DNA from: Microcebus murinus
Taxonomy: Eukaryota; Chordata; Mammalia; Primates; Cheirogaleidae
DNA length: 64,000 bases
NCBI RefSeq assembly: GCF_040939455.1
Contig: NC_134124.1
Span: 31,943,138 to 32,007,137, forward strand
Direction: 5' to 3'
This document shows positions 31,771-43,959 of the stretch, piece by piece; position 1 is the first letter of the stretch, and each line of letters opens with the position of its first letter. The notes below the pieces were generated by a model. That model was not told the DNA's origin. It saw only the letters and a list, made by a program, of their open reading frames with translations, and did not search any database. Position numbers and translations under genes: made by a program.

Positions 31771-34739
31771 GTGCTACTAAACACACACAGAACCTTCCGG
31801 GGCTGAGGCCAAAGCATTTATTTGACTTAGCAGTTTGCTTCTGGGGCTTGATGTGACCAGCGGCTGCTGACACGTATTCTAAACTCTCAGGTCAGAGGTC
31901 CTTATCGTGCCTTTGAAAGGCCTTGTTCAAAGACCCTCTCAAAAACAAATCAACAAAGCCCACTGCCCAGCCCGCACCCTTAGGAGGCATGTGCAAAAAG
32001 AACTTTGGAAATGTGAGCAGAGACGATGCAGCGGTCTGAGGATGCCCGGTAGCTCTCTTTCTGTTTTTCCTGGGCAATAAGAAGTGTATTTCCCACTGCA
32101 GCTGAATCCTTGCTCCCTTCCACACAAAGTAACTCACCCCCGCGTGTAGCACAGCGCCAGGCATTTCACACATGGTCACTGACGGTTGCAGAATAAGTCC
32201 TTCTATGGCGGGCATGTCAGGGCTGGGCCCAAACTGCCTGGGATAAAGTTCTAAGCCACAAGCCACACTGTCCTGGCCGAGTGGCATCACCAGCAAGGAA
32301 GAAGCCCCGAGCACACCTGCTATCCCCGCAAAGAGCTAAGTGCCTTCCGGGCTTCCTCGTCTTTCTGAGGCACAGATCTCTCCTCGGGAGACCCTGGGAA
32401 GGAGACTTAGAATAAAACGAGATTTCTCTGGGCCCAGGGTGAAGACGAGCATCAGGAAGACAGTGGATGGAGGGAAGACTGGCAATTTTTTGGAGGCATT
32501 TTTTTTTTTTATTGTCCTCTACTTTATACAGAATACTCAATTTGATTTACACTCCCCTCTCTCTGAATAAGCTAAGAAGCCCCAAAACATTTCATGATAT
32601 TAAATTAACTGCTCTAATTTCCCCGGCAAGCTCAGATTTCGGCAAACAATATGAGTGCTAAAATGATACCAGAGTCCATTTAGAAAGGAATCCTCAGACA
32701 AGCACTAAATGCAGACTCCCCGAGAGGAGCTTTCTGACTACTGTATTTTTATACTCTGAGAACATAAACAAGGCAGAAAGGAAAGCCAGCATGAGCAAAG
32801 ACTTAAAATAATCTCCACAAACGGCAGACAGGGAGACAGCACTTTTGTAAGAACTCCCATTCATAAGCGTGATCTACTCCTATTATCACAGTTCATCTCT
32901 TTCAATTACAATTTGAAATTTCATAAAGGAAGTAGGATTAGAAATATTTTTGTGCTTTAACAATTAAGAAGCATATCCAAATCCTCAAGAAAGGATTAAA
33001 AAAGAACGGACTACAATTTTAAGAGCTATCTACCAATCTATCTCCCAACAACAATAATCAAGAAAAAAAAATTAAGAAGGAAAGAAAGAAAAGAGACAAA
33101 AACAAGAAAATTGCAGGATTTCAGTGATGCATTTGAATCCCCGCGAAGAATACCTTGAAAAGAGAAATTTCCAGAAACAGGCTTTAGGAATCTGGAAGAA
33201 CAGAATTCCCAACTAATTATCTACATGCAAGGTCTGCATACCAGGGTACATCTATCCAGTTGTTCACTCCTCATCCAGATGTTCTGGGGGCCTGTGTCTC
33301 GTCTCCTCGGATGGTTGGTTAAATTTAGCCCGAGGGCACTGTCGCTCTGGGGGCCCGAAATTCAGCAGCAGAGTTCTGCTGAAGGACTGCGGCTAGATCT
33401 GCTGCAGTCTTCCTCATACTAAATGGGAGAACCAGCTACGACTCAGCACTCTCTGGAGTTAAACAGTTTTGTTAATTTCTGAATAAAACTACCTACATAA
33501 AATGTGCAAAATAATTGGGGGACTTCTGCATGAAATTCACAAGGGAAGGCTTACTGGAAACCCAAAGCAAGTCCACGGTTGTGGAATCCAACAATTAATT
33601 AACCCATAAGAGCAACGGAGTCCTAGTACATGTTCACACTGTATTAGATACCCAGGATATGTAATGAAGTGTAAGACATCCTTTGAAAATATTTGGAAGA
33701 AGGTTACCACCTGTGGTTTTTACATCTCAATTATCTTAAAAAATTTAAGAGAATTCTAAAGACTAAACTAATTTGAATTTGGTTTTGATGAAATATATAT
33801 ATTCATACAAGTACATGTTTGAGGTATATTTCTTTTTCTAGACTGAGTAATATTGTTGCAACTATTAGAAAGAAACAAAAAAAGACAAATGAACTGGGAA
33901 ATCCCTGCTTTCATGAAACAAGGCAGAAGACAAAACATGAAATAGCCTTGACATACTATTTCTTTTCTTCCCATTATCCAATTGTCCTTAAGCAGAAAAT
34001 AAAAAATCTAGTAGCACTTCTGAAGGTTGGTTTTTTATGACAATTTAACGTTCTAAAAATCACTATTGAAGTACAAATTATAGAAGCGATTGCTGCTGGC
34101 TGGGTTCTTTGAAAAAAAAAACAAAACAAAGCTCAAGGTTATTTTAACAGGCAAAAGGAAAAAAAATTATGTTCAAAAGAAATGCATATACTTCATATAA
34201 TTGAGTACTGGTCACACTTTTTAGGCAAATCAAACACTTGATCTAAGCCACAATCTGCTAATGAATTGTCACTACTTCTCATCATTAGGGAGCTACTGTA
34301 ATTCCACATTAAAACCACATCTCAAATGAGCAAAAGGAGGTGAATCTATTATTTTGCACATTTTGTGCACTTGTCCACCAGACCGGCGAATACATGCATA
34401 TAGATATGTTTACTGATCCATGAATTATTTAAGTATCCACAAAGATCCCTATCTAGAGAACTGACAACTTTATGCCTATTTTTCCTGTATATGTAGTTGC
34501 ATGTAATATCGTATACATTTAAATACAAATACATATTATACAATAGGTAAAGCAATTGTTGACCTCTGACATTTAACGTGGTGTATCCAGTTATTTTTAG
34601 AGATATTTAGATAATTGACTGTCAGCATTCGAAGACTCCAACCAACCAAACCTACTATGTAAAGGACAAGTGGCTTTCTGATCAGAATAGCTTGTTTGTA
34701 ACTTAGTTTAAATTGAACACGAGTCTAGTTTAACAAGCG

Positions 34740-35160
34740 TTGATATGCATACTTTGCCTCATGGATTGCATAACCCCTTTTTTTAGTATATATAATATTG
34801 CTTTTCAACATATGCAACTTCTCAGCAGGAAAAGAACTGCATCCACCCCAGTGGATGTTCCTGAAAGCAAGCTCGGCAATAATGCAAACACCATTGATGG
34901 ATTAGCAACAAGGAGGCACACTGGACCTTGGAGGATAAAGAGGTGTTTTACACATCACTGGGAAATATCAATAACTCCACTTCTGTGTTTACATGGTTTC
35001 CTGTATGTTGGGCATTTGGCAAATGAATTTGTGTTGAAAAATGCAAGGGGGAAAATCTCTGCAAACCAATTTAGCATTAAGCACAGTTATGGGGAACCAG
35101 TGAAATGCCTATTTAATTTGGGCAAGTTTAAACTGGAAACACATTTCTGGCATTTCTAGA
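34740..35160. promoter_or_regulatory. Possible conserved noncoding element (contains a 139-codon chance frame)
   Basis: Repeat-free and balanced in composition, with octamer/FOX/homeodomain-like words (ACATATGCAACTTC, GGCAATAATGCAAACACC, GGAAATATCAATAAC). The plus-strand open frame at 34740-35159 encodes no domain that I recognise and has no splice or poly-A context of a gene. Confidence 0.3.
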
Positions 35161-35232
35161 TAAATAAAACAATAACAACAAAATAAACAAACAGACAAAA
35201 AAAAAAACAAATCAAACTAAAACAAAACACCC
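35160..35232 (+). repeat. A-rich low-complexity tract
   Basis: AATAAAACAATAACAACA-type sequence with an A11 run. It could be an eroded poly-A tail, but no retroelement body that I recognise precedes it. Confidence 0.7.
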
Positions 35233-36474
35233 CTCATTCATGGTGAGAGAGCTTCATTTGTTTTCCAGCAACTTTTAGACCAATGGGACCAAGGAAGCTT
35301 GGTTTCTGTTTGTAAAATGTGCACTCACATTTCGAGGTTTGCCTCAAACAACCTGTTTCCTGTGGTCAACCTCGTGTCAGGACAAAGGGGTTTAAACTGG
35401 ATGGATCAACTCCCCAAGCTGTGCCTGGGACTCCCCTATTTTAGCACTGAAAGTCCTGTGTAGCGATCCCAGGAAAACTGCCATCGCTGCTCCCCTGTTA
35501 TATACCCTTGGGGCCGACTCAGTGGGAATAGATTTATTTCAGAACGTGATTCCCTTCAACCATGTCCCTAAACCTTAAAATGTCTGTGGATTCACATACT
35601 CGGCTTTCAGTTATGTCGGCTCTAAAGGGCTCCTCGTTGCATCTTCTGCAAAATGGGCTTTGCAAACACACCTGCAGTGAGGCTGGCGGGAGCCCCGAAA
35701 GTCACTGAAAGGTCCTACCGTGCATTCCCAACCTTCCTCCTCGGCCATCAGAATTTCTTTGTAAGAAGTATCTGTGTTTTACTCGCCAGCCTTGCTGATG
35801 TCATGAATACTCAGAGGCTGGACAAATAAATGGCTGTCTCCATAGTGATTGGGGCAGGTTTGTGGTTTCCCTAGTTACACTCTTGAGCGATAACCATCCC
35901 AGGCAAAGGCGCAGGAGGGAGGAAGGAGGGAGAAACCAGGAAGATGAAATGTGCTTTTGCTAACGGGCATGGAAACTTATCTTCCACATCTCTGTTTTTC
36001 ACTACTTTTTCTAAATCACCAAGCACAAACTGTAGTGAGGTACTGAGAAGTGTTTTTTTTTTTTTTTCCCCCATCCCCCTGGGGGTTTCAGAAATATTTC
36101 CACTGGACTCTAAGGATTAAAAACTATCCCAGCAGTGTGAATATGACCAGCATGCAGAAGCCAGACCTGAGATATTTCTTTCTAGGTACGAGGTGGGCGC
36201 CCAGGTGAGATGCCATTCAAATACAGGATTTTAAGCATCCCTACTCTGGGTTAAAGCCATCAGTCAACTCATCCTGGGGCTCTCTCTGTGACAGTGCATT
36301 GAGGCTGCGTCACCTCCTTAGACCTCCAGAGATCTTTGTTTCCCTTTAAAAGAATCACACGATATCTCATGTAGAAATTTAACTAAGACTTCCTTGATTT
36401 TATTCGTATTTCCAGCTGGTACTAACCAACCCTACGGAGGCTCTCAATATTGACTGTCCATTTTTTGTACAGTG

Positions 36475-36640
36475 GAAGACCAGGACTTGTGTAATTGCTA
36501 GCCGTGTGAACTAAGTCATTCATATCCTTGTCCCTGAGTGTCAGTTTCATCAGTCTCAGTTGTAAAATGGAGATAATAACATTTAGCCCAAAAGGAATTT
36601 TTGAATATTAAAGTAATGAAATGTGTGCACTCTGAAAATG
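36475..36640 (+). repeat. MIR SINE fossil
   Basis: CCGTGTGAACTAAGTCATTC, CAGTCTCAGTTGTAAAATGGAG and ATAATAACATTTAGCCC follow MIR order. Confidence 0.75.
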
Positions 36641-37261
36641 GATTGTTGGCATTGCTTAATTTTATTTGCCTTAAAACAAATAATATTAAATATAGCAATT
36701 CGTTTTTACACAGTCTCTGAGGTCTCTTTTAGCTCTAAAGTTATGTGACCTGAGATTGATTTCTTCCGAGTCTTAAGGAAAAGTTCCTGTTCATCACACT
36801 CAGACCCTTCTGTGATTTCAGCCTATTCTTTCTTCTTTCGTCCTAGACCAAAGAATCTATTATTTGAGATATTCAATATATTCTTTCTAGACTAAGGGCA
36901 GCAGTTCAGACTCATATATGTTTTTCATACTTTTCCAGCTGCTAAGAGATTGAAATACGAGAAGCCACCAAAAACCTACAACAAAGAAGATACAAATTTT
37001 TCCCTTACCGGGAGAATGATGCAATATGGGAACATTTTTCACAATTCCCATAGGTGAGAACCACCAAGGACAGAAATTGCAAAACTTAACCCCATTTCTT
37101 AGTGGCTGTTTTCAATTAATAATCCATCAAACAATGTATTAAGCACCTAAAATAATCAAATGCCACACCATCTATGAGGTATAACTTCTTAATCTGAATA
37201 TTCCATAATGTTCCTGGCGGCCTACATTATAAACTGTGACAATACCACCGTCACAACCACG

Positions 37262-37450
37262 ATAATAATTGCACATATCATTTATTAGGCATCAAGTATT
37301 GAGCTGAGCATCTTAAATGTCTTATGTCACTTTGGTCTCAGAACAGTTCCTACTTTACAGAAGAAGAAAGTGAGACACTGAGAGCTACATCTCTAAACTC
37401 GGCTTTGAACCCAGGTCTGCCCATGCTCATAAGGACTATGAGAACTGGCT
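37262..37450 (-). repeat. MIR SINE fossil
   Basis: ATTTATTAGGCATCAAGTATTG, CCTACTTTACAGAAGAAGAAAG and TCGGCTTTGAACCCAGGTCTG: antisense MIR. Confidence 0.75.
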
Positions 37451-37499
37451 GCTCTTCTGGAAACAGCTCAGACTCCTTAGCAAGGCATCGTTCCACCCT

Positions 37500-37700
37500 C
37501 TATGCAACACGTGAGCATACCAAGTACTTTCACTTTCCTATGTCTCACTTACACCGGTCCTGGCCCCTCCTCTGTTTGGGGAATCAAGACCCTCCTCAAG
37601 GGCCACCTCCTCTATGAGACCTTCCTGTACAAACTCCCACAAAATTTGCAGCTGCCCTCTCCAAGCTCTCATGACCCTTCGGCCATCCCTTCCTTCAAAC
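37500..37700 (+). repeat. L2 LINE 3' fragment
   Basis: TACACCGGTCCTGGCCCCTCC, CAAGGGCCACCTCCTCTATG and AGACCTTCCTGTACAAACTC match the L2 3' region (..CCACCTCCTCCAGGAAGCCTTCCCTGAC..). Confidence 0.65.
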
Positions 37701-37734
37701 ACTTATTTCACTGCAATTGGACTAGTTGTGAACA

Positions 37735-37870
37735 CAGGAGGAAATCAAGGTTCAGAGAGGTTATGCAGCATCACGAAGGGAGCTCAGCTGGTACACTGGA
37801 GAGTCAAGTTCAAACCTGCCTTCCTGGTCTGGGAGCCTCAGGGCTCACCCATCATGCTATTCTACCTCTT
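37735..37870 (-). repeat. MIR SINE fossil
   Basis: GAGGAAATCAAGGTTCAGAGAGG, TTATGCAGCATCACGAAGG and AGTCAAGTTCAAACCTGCC: antisense MIR directly behind the L2 piece. Confidence 0.65.
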
Positions 37871-38769
37871 TCTGACTTTCAAAGTATAAAGATAAGGAAC
37901 CTATAACATGGCTGTGTGGGTGTGACTCAAGTTATTATGGGCTGGGAAGAGGCTGGTGACAAAAGTCAGGGTTTGGTCTCGGTATCTGTCACTCCGACCT
38001 GGTTGCTTTCCTTGGCCTGTAGGCATTCTTACCCAGAAGGTTAGCAGAGTGGTGGGGGCAGCTCACTCAACACTGTCCCCCAACTGCCTCCCATGTGTCT
38101 CTCAAAGACATTCCCCGAGAGTCCCAGTCCATTTGGCTTTTAGGATCACTGGGGGAAGAAGACTGGTTTTCGCTTCAGTCTCTGAGGACCATGGACAGGT
38201 GCCTACACCCTAAGGAGATGCTTCAATTCCAGGTCACCTATTGGGAGCCAATGGATGGCCTTCTGAACAGGCTGGGACAGGTTAGTGTTTTCTTGGGCAG
38301 AGGCATGGCATATCCAGAGAAATGGTTCTTTTGCTCTAGGCAACTTGTAAATTACATAGAGCTCAACCCATTTTTCCTGGGCGTGGTCTCTCCCAGTGGT
38401 GATACAGGCTTGCCTTCCAAAGGTGCACAAGCCCCGGGTATGGAAACCAACGGGCAGCGCTAACCAGGCTGTGCAGTAGATGTTCAGGGCGAGTGGCCAT
38501 TATCGAAGCATCACTCAAAGGTATTTTTGTGGCAGCAGAAGCCAATTAAACATGTCTTGCAAGCTCAGTGTAAGGGAGTATAAAGGCCCTTGTAATTAAC
38601 TGCTGAAAAAAGGGCATCAAAACCCAGCAACACGGGCTACGCTGATAACTACATTCGATTGAGCTAACGAGCAGAATTGAAATACTCTAGGAAAAGGCCT
38701 TCTCTTTCTTTACTATTAAGGAATAATGAATGCATGGCCTCACCAACAACAGGACAAGCAGATGCAATA

Positions 38770-38832
38770 TCTGTTTAGTACACTACAGTACCTGCCCCGC
38801 AGTGCCTGGCACATGGGAGGTGCTTGGTACAA
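38770..38832 (+). repeat. L2/MIR tail fragment
   Basis: CCCCGCAGTGCCTGGCACATGGGAGGTGCTTGG is the conserved 3' tail shared by MIR and L2. Confidence 0.5.
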
Positions 38833-38839
38833 AATCCCA

Positions 38840-39561
38840 GGAATTGCATTAGATACCACTGTATACCACCAGGATGGCTACAATTAAAAAGATGGAAAAC
38901 AATAAATGCTTGATGAGGATCCGGAGAAATGGGAACACTCCTACATTACTGGAGGGAATATAAAATGGTGCAGTTGCTATGGAAAACAGTTTGGTGGTTC
39001 CCCAAAAAGTTAAACATAGAATTAACACAGGACCCAGAAATTCCATCCCTGGGGATACAGCAAGAATTAAAAACAGGTGTTCAAACAAAGGCTTGTACAC
39101 AAATGTTCATAGCAGCATCATTCACAATAGCCAAAAGGCAGAAACAACTTGAATGCCCATCAATGGAGGAGTAGATAAACAAACTGTGGTATATATGAAA
39201 AGAATATTATTCAGCCATTAAAAAGGAATAAAGTATTGAAACATGCTGCAATGAGGAAGAACCTTTAAACATTGCGCCAAGTAGCTAGACATAAATGGTT
39301 ACGTAGTATGTGACTGCATTAATATAAGATGTCCAGAACAGGTAAATCCATAGAAACAGAAAGCAGATTAGCAAATGCCAGAGGCTGGGGGAAGGGAGGA
39401 GCAGGGAATGACTATTTAATGGCTATGGGGCTCCTTTGGGGTGATGAAAATGTTTTGCAACTAGATAAAAGTGATGATTGCACAACATTGTGAGTGTACC
39501 CAATGCCGATGAATTGTACACTTTAAAATGGTTAATTCTATGCTATGTGAATTCTACCCCG
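38840..39561 (+). mobile_element. L1M LINE 3' end (end of ORF2 plus 3' UTR), truncated
   Basis: Classic order: ACCACTGTATACCACCAGGATGGCTACAATTAAAAAG, GGAGAAATGGGAACACTCCT, GTTGCTATGGAAAACAGTTTGG, TTCATAGCAGCATCATTCACAATAGCC, GAATATTATTCAGCCATTAAAAAGG, then TGAATTGTACACTTTAAAATGG. A short frame still reads [12 protein letters not shown], the ORF2 C-terminus. 5'-truncated and inactive. The family is likely L1MA/L1MB by memory. Confidence 0.9.
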
Positions 39562-41382
39562 GGGGCAGAGGGCAGGGGAGAAGAGGAGCTCTCCCTGCAG
39601 CGGGAGGAGCTTTATAAAAACACCACATTTCAAGGGTAACTTCTCTGTGACGACACCACAGTGGCAGGTAGGGAAGCCTAGCGAGGGTCAGAGCTTATAC
39701 AGGGCACGGCAAGACAGCAAACTCAGTTCTCTCTGGCTTGGAAAGCAATAACCTGGCATTTGAAGAGCAATGAGAATGAAGGAGAGAAACATGGGGGAAT
39801 TTAATCCACCTACTTGTGGGGATAACCCTCATAGTGCATGTTAAAACTCTTTCTCCTAGCTTGCTTTGGGGACACTTCCAGCCACTCTACACTTGGGAAA
39901 AAATAATGTCAGTGTAGGCAAAAAGAATGGGGATGGCAAACTCGACGGGAGGGGAAAACCCACCTGCAGACCCCAAGTCACACACAGAATGTTCCGGGAC
40001 TAGCCACTGCTGCGTATTTCCCACCCCTCCCCCTCGGCAGAGATGACTGGGTGGATTGTGTGTGTGTTTGAGGAGCCGAGTTATCCATTGTCGCCTGTGC
40101 ATTGTCGCCTGGTTCTTTGCCTTCTCGCTCCCTGAGAAGGCTGGACCAGGAGGCCTGGCTTTTCCTTTCCCTTCCGGCACTGAGAGAAGTGACTTTGGCC
40201 AGAAATCCTTCCCTTCCTGGCCTCCAGGAAGGCCCCCAGGGAAGGGCTGGTGTGGAGGCCGGGTGACAGTGGCGAGTCACCTTCCCTAATGCTGGCTCCA
40301 AATTCTCCCCAGACTCTCCGTTGGCCTCACTGAGCTAAGTAAATCCCAAAATGTGAGACTGGAAGGAAGAGGCCGGAAAAGCAAAGGGAAGAGAGGGCTG
40401 GATGCCAGAGGAGCCCCACTGAGATAGTTCCCATCCGGGTCCCCCCTGGGGTGAGGGTCATTTCTAAAAGGCCAGGGCCAGTTCCACTGACCAGCCGCCA
40501 TGGCCAGAGCTCTGCATCGTGCTGCTTCTGTTGAATTGGCCACATCAAGCCTGAAGGAGGTTTCTAATTCCTCCTCTGCTTCCAGAAAAGGCAAACACGG
40601 ACATTGCTCACACTGTAGAACTGAGGATAAGAGACAGGCACTGCTCTGGAAGAAGAAAGAAAAAGAGTGATTTTCTTTTTCTCTTTTGCCAGCAGTTGAG
40701 TTTTTATCTAAGATGGTGTGCTTTAATGGGAAAAGAAAAACAGCTCGCTCAAGAATCAGATGACAAGGATCTTCAACCTTGTTGGGTTGTGGTCTGACTT
40801 CTCAGTAAAACGAAGGCAGGAAATAGCTGATTTCTGTGGGCCACTAACGAGCTGGCGTTCAGGGCTGCTGGGTTTAATCCAGGCCCCGAGTCCTCACATG
40901 AAGATTTTCTCATTTTGTTGTTACAGGTACTGCCTGAGGAGTCAGAATTTATTTTTAACGCAGTACGTTGAGAATGTAAATGCAACTTTCCTCCTGTTCG
41001 GAGCAGTTAAGACGAGATTGTCCAATGGGCTGGAGGTCTGAATGGTAGGTTGGGAAAACATACAAGTATGAATGAACATGGTATTCACGCCTGCCAAAAT
41101 GTTCCATGAAAATCCTATGAGCTCAGGAGCCCTCACTGGCAACTATAAGGCAGAGATTCCTATAGGAATTCTTAGGTAGGACAAGACCAGCTCTCAAGAT
41201 TCTGGATGTTTATAGCTTAGATATAAGGGGTCAGGCTACTATGCCTCTTTCTACCCCATCTGCGTGAAATGTCTCCTCTTTCTGCTGAGCTCTCCCATGT
41301 CTTAGAAACAGAATAATTCTCTCTCCCATAAGTCAGAGACAACTTTTAAAGAGCATCCGATGATTTTCCCAGCACTCAATAA

Positions 41383-41588
41383 TTTTATAGCAGGTGTCCT
41401 CAAACTATGGCCCTCGGGCCACATGTGGGCCGCCTAGCACATTTATCTGGCCCTCCGGGTGTTTTTGCCCCCGCTGCCTGTCCTGCTTAGCGGCTGTCTT
41501 GTCCCAGGCCCACAGTGTGTACTCTCCAATGGTCTGAGGGACAGTGAACTGGACCCCTGTTTAAAAAGTTTGAGGACCCGTTTTATAG
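41383..41588. mobile_element. Short hAT-type DNA transposon with intact 8-bp target duplication
   Basis: The element is 41391-41580 (190 bp), flanked on both sides by TTTTATAG, an exact 8-bp duplication typical of hAT insertions. Ends: CAGGTGTCCTCAAACTATGG on the left, AAAGTTTGAGGACCCG on the right, inverted to each other with two bases lost at the right tip. Inside are GGCCCTCGGGCCACATGTGGG (itself near-palindromic) and a GC-rich middle with no transposase. I do not recall a named family. The clean duplication and retained CpGs suggest it is younger than the MER5A copies here. Confidence 0.88.
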
Positions 41589-42679
41589 CATTTAGAAGGC
41601 TAAGGCTAGACCCTCACATCCAACGGGGTCCTGGAAAAATGAGAGTCTAGAAGTGGGGAACACGGCCTTGGAGGGCAGCAGGGGAGAAAGCCATCCCCAG
41701 TGACACCCCAGCTGGGTGAGTCATGAGAAGTTCCGGAGATGCAAGAGCAGAGAGCGGCCCTTCTAGAACTGTCCTCCAGATTCGCCACTAAAGTCCATTA
41801 GAAATGGGACCATGCCCCACTTCGCCTCCTCCAGAAAGGTTCTCTGGGCTTGCATGCCCCTTCTGGCAAGGCCATCCGACTTCTGTGTCCTGGTTAAAGG
41901 CTAGTCCCCTCACAAGCCTTGCTTTGGGAAAAGCAAGATCCTTCCAAGTGGGACATGGGAAAAAAACATCCCCATTTCCAGATCAAAAGTGCTACTTTCT
42001 CAACCATCCAGGCTCCACTCATGTAGTGTCCTGCGTCCATAAGCAGCCTCCCGTGCCCAGCGACCTTCTTAGCTCCCTCGGCTGCTCTTGGCCTCGGGAC
42101 CCTGCGTCTGATGGACACGCCTGGGTGAGCTGTGTCTTCCTGCACTTCTCAAGCTCCGTAATCCTTTTTTATTTTTTCTTAAAAAGTTCCTTTTCAAGTT
42201 CATCACTCAAGGTTTTGATTTTCCACCTTGGGCCACTCACATCCTTGCGTGGGCATTCCTAGCCTGGGACTGATCTCAGCATAGCACACAGCACACCTCC
42301 ACCCCCCGCCCCCGCACTCTCTGGCTGGTTGGGGGGTGCAGGGGGCCCAGGATTCGCATGTGAAATGTGGACTGGATGGCCACTGCTGTGCATTGCCTCT
42401 AAACAGAGAGCAACGGAGGTCTGGGGTGGGGTGAACCCAACAGTCCCGCCACATGAGTGATGCCGTCTGCAGGACTTCAAAGCAGGAGAGTCGGAACCCA
42501 GCTGATCGGAAAGGGTTGGATAATCAGAGCTAACATTTCCTTTGCCCGTGATGGATAGCCACTTTGGAAAGATTTCCCATCCTGATTTTCCTTGGGTCAG
42601 CACTGCGGCGGAAGCAGGGGGTGGAAGGACGGGGTCTATCTCGGTCACGATGTTCTATACTGACCCCTCCAAGAAGAGA

Positions 42680-42960
42680 GCGGCACCAGAATTGTCTCCC
42701 TACAAAAGGTTTGCATTAACTGTAATGAAGCAAATGACAAAATCAATAAAGTGGGAATTGCGTGGCTGTCATAAAGATGATGTAAATCCAGGGTTCACGA
42801 TGGTTATGAAGCTATTTAGAATTGTAATTAAAACCAGCACCATTTTTTTCAAGATAAAAGCCCCTTTGACAACCATAAATGCAAGCTACAGGAAATTTTC
42901 AACAAATATATTCAAAATTAATGTATGGCACAAAGATGGCATAAATTAACAGAGAATAAT
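42680..42960. promoter_or_regulatory. Possible conserved noncoding element
   Basis: AT-rich and repeat-free, with many homeodomain-like words (GCATTAACTGTAATGAAGC, GAATTGTAATTAAAACC, AAATTAATGTATGG, GGCATAAATTAAC). A 135-codon plus-strand frame (42542-42949) covers it but shows no domain. I read it as noncoding. Confidence 0.35.
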
Positions 42961-43220
42961 CCATAAGCCCAGGCTTTAGAACGTAAGAGCACTGAGTAAA
43001 GAGATTTCGATTTCACGTTTGGTTTTCAAGCAATGTGGTTTTCAATTTTAATCAAGTTAAAGCTTGACAGAGCACTTAGAGACTCAGAGTGAATGGCGTA
43101 TTTCTGACAACTACTTTTCAGTGAGACTAAAAATGCTGTCTCTGTATTTGCCCAATTTGAGATCTGACGGCATTTGCTATTTTATGCATCCCACATCTTC
43201 CAGAAAAGAATGCAATGGGG

Positions 43221-43238
43221 TGTGTGTGTGTGTGTGTG
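43221..43238 (+). repeat. (TG)9 microsatellite
   Basis: Nine TG units. Confidence 0.9.
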
Positions 43239-43559
43239 CCTGTAGGAGAAGATGACCTTTTTGTTTTATCTGGGCGCAGGGAGTAGGATGAGGTGGGGGA
43301 GAAAGCGGATGGGCCATCCAAAGCTTCCAGTCCCAAAGAGTTATCTTCCTTAGACTTATTTTCTGAGCCCTGATTACAAACTGAAACACTGAGATTTCTT
43401 GGAAAACATCCTCCCACCTATTTATTTACCCTCTTTCCTCTCTACCTATCCACCCATCTAAATTCAGAACATCACTGTTTTGCCTTTAGGTCATTAACAA
43501 AATTGCCTCCTGTGAACCTCGACTGTGCTGAAGGAGATTCCAGCCCTCTGGCTGATTAT

Positions 43560-43710
43560 AGCTGTAGAGTTGTAGAATGTCAGTGTTGGAAGTGATCTTA
43601 GAGATCATCAGATGCAAGCCCATAATTTTCAAACTGAAGAGGAAAGTGAGGATTAGCGAGAGGAAGAATGACTGCAAATCCTGAGATAGCATTTGGCAGA
43701 GAAGTCAGGA
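43560..43710 (-). repeat. Ancient MIR-like fragment
   Basis: TTGGAAGTGATCTTAGAGATCATCAGATGCAAGCCC then GAGGAAAGTGAGGATTAGCGAG resembles the widespread 'TTAGAGATCATCTAGTCCAA...GAGGAAACTGAGGCCCAG' mammalian repeat. Exact family uncertain. Confidence 0.5.
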
Positions 43711-43959
43711 CTTGTTTACTATCCCCTTTGGTTGTGCTGTCTGGGGATGGACGAGTGACACGGGATACACCAGTGAAAAAACTAAGACAATAAAAGAGGA
43801 TTGAATTGTGTCTTCAAGTCTGAAATGCCACTAGAAATGCAGGATGCTTGATTCTTTCAATAATACATTTTGGGCTTCAGTGTGCTAAGAGGTAGAAATT
43901 GAGAGGTCCCCGAGATTTAGGGGTATGTTGCAATCGTGTGTTTTGTTTTCTGTATTTGA

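Larger units (their letters stand above)
28967..36474. other. 7.5-kb intron segment with almost no recognisable transposons
   Basis: I find no Alu, MIR, L1, L2, LTR or hAT landmarks on either strand here, in contrast to several per 5 kb on both sides. The sequence is AT-rich and non-repetitive, with islands that look conserved (28970-29280, 30150-30345, 32820-33120, 34740-35160, 35740-35870). There is no credible coding frame or splice pattern. Simple tracts only: 31454-31485, G-runs at 31709-31770, and A-rich 35160-35232. Confidence 0.5.

Noticed and set aside
34225..34250. CACTTGATCTAAGCC, resembling the mature miR-218 region (miR-218-2 lies in a SLIT3 intron)
   Set aside because: Only a partial match, no hairpin partner, and the wrong intron: miR-218-2 lies downstream in the gene, past the exons seen here.
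38929..39174. Frame encoding [16 protein letters not shown] peptide
   Set aside because: This is the decayed end of L1 ORF2 in an L1M fragment, annotated as the mobile element and not as a gene.
41391..41580. Assignment of the short hAT element to the SPIN family
   Set aside because: The terminal sequence (CAGGTGTCCTCAAAC) does not match the SPIN ends as I remember them. Left as an unnamed hAT.
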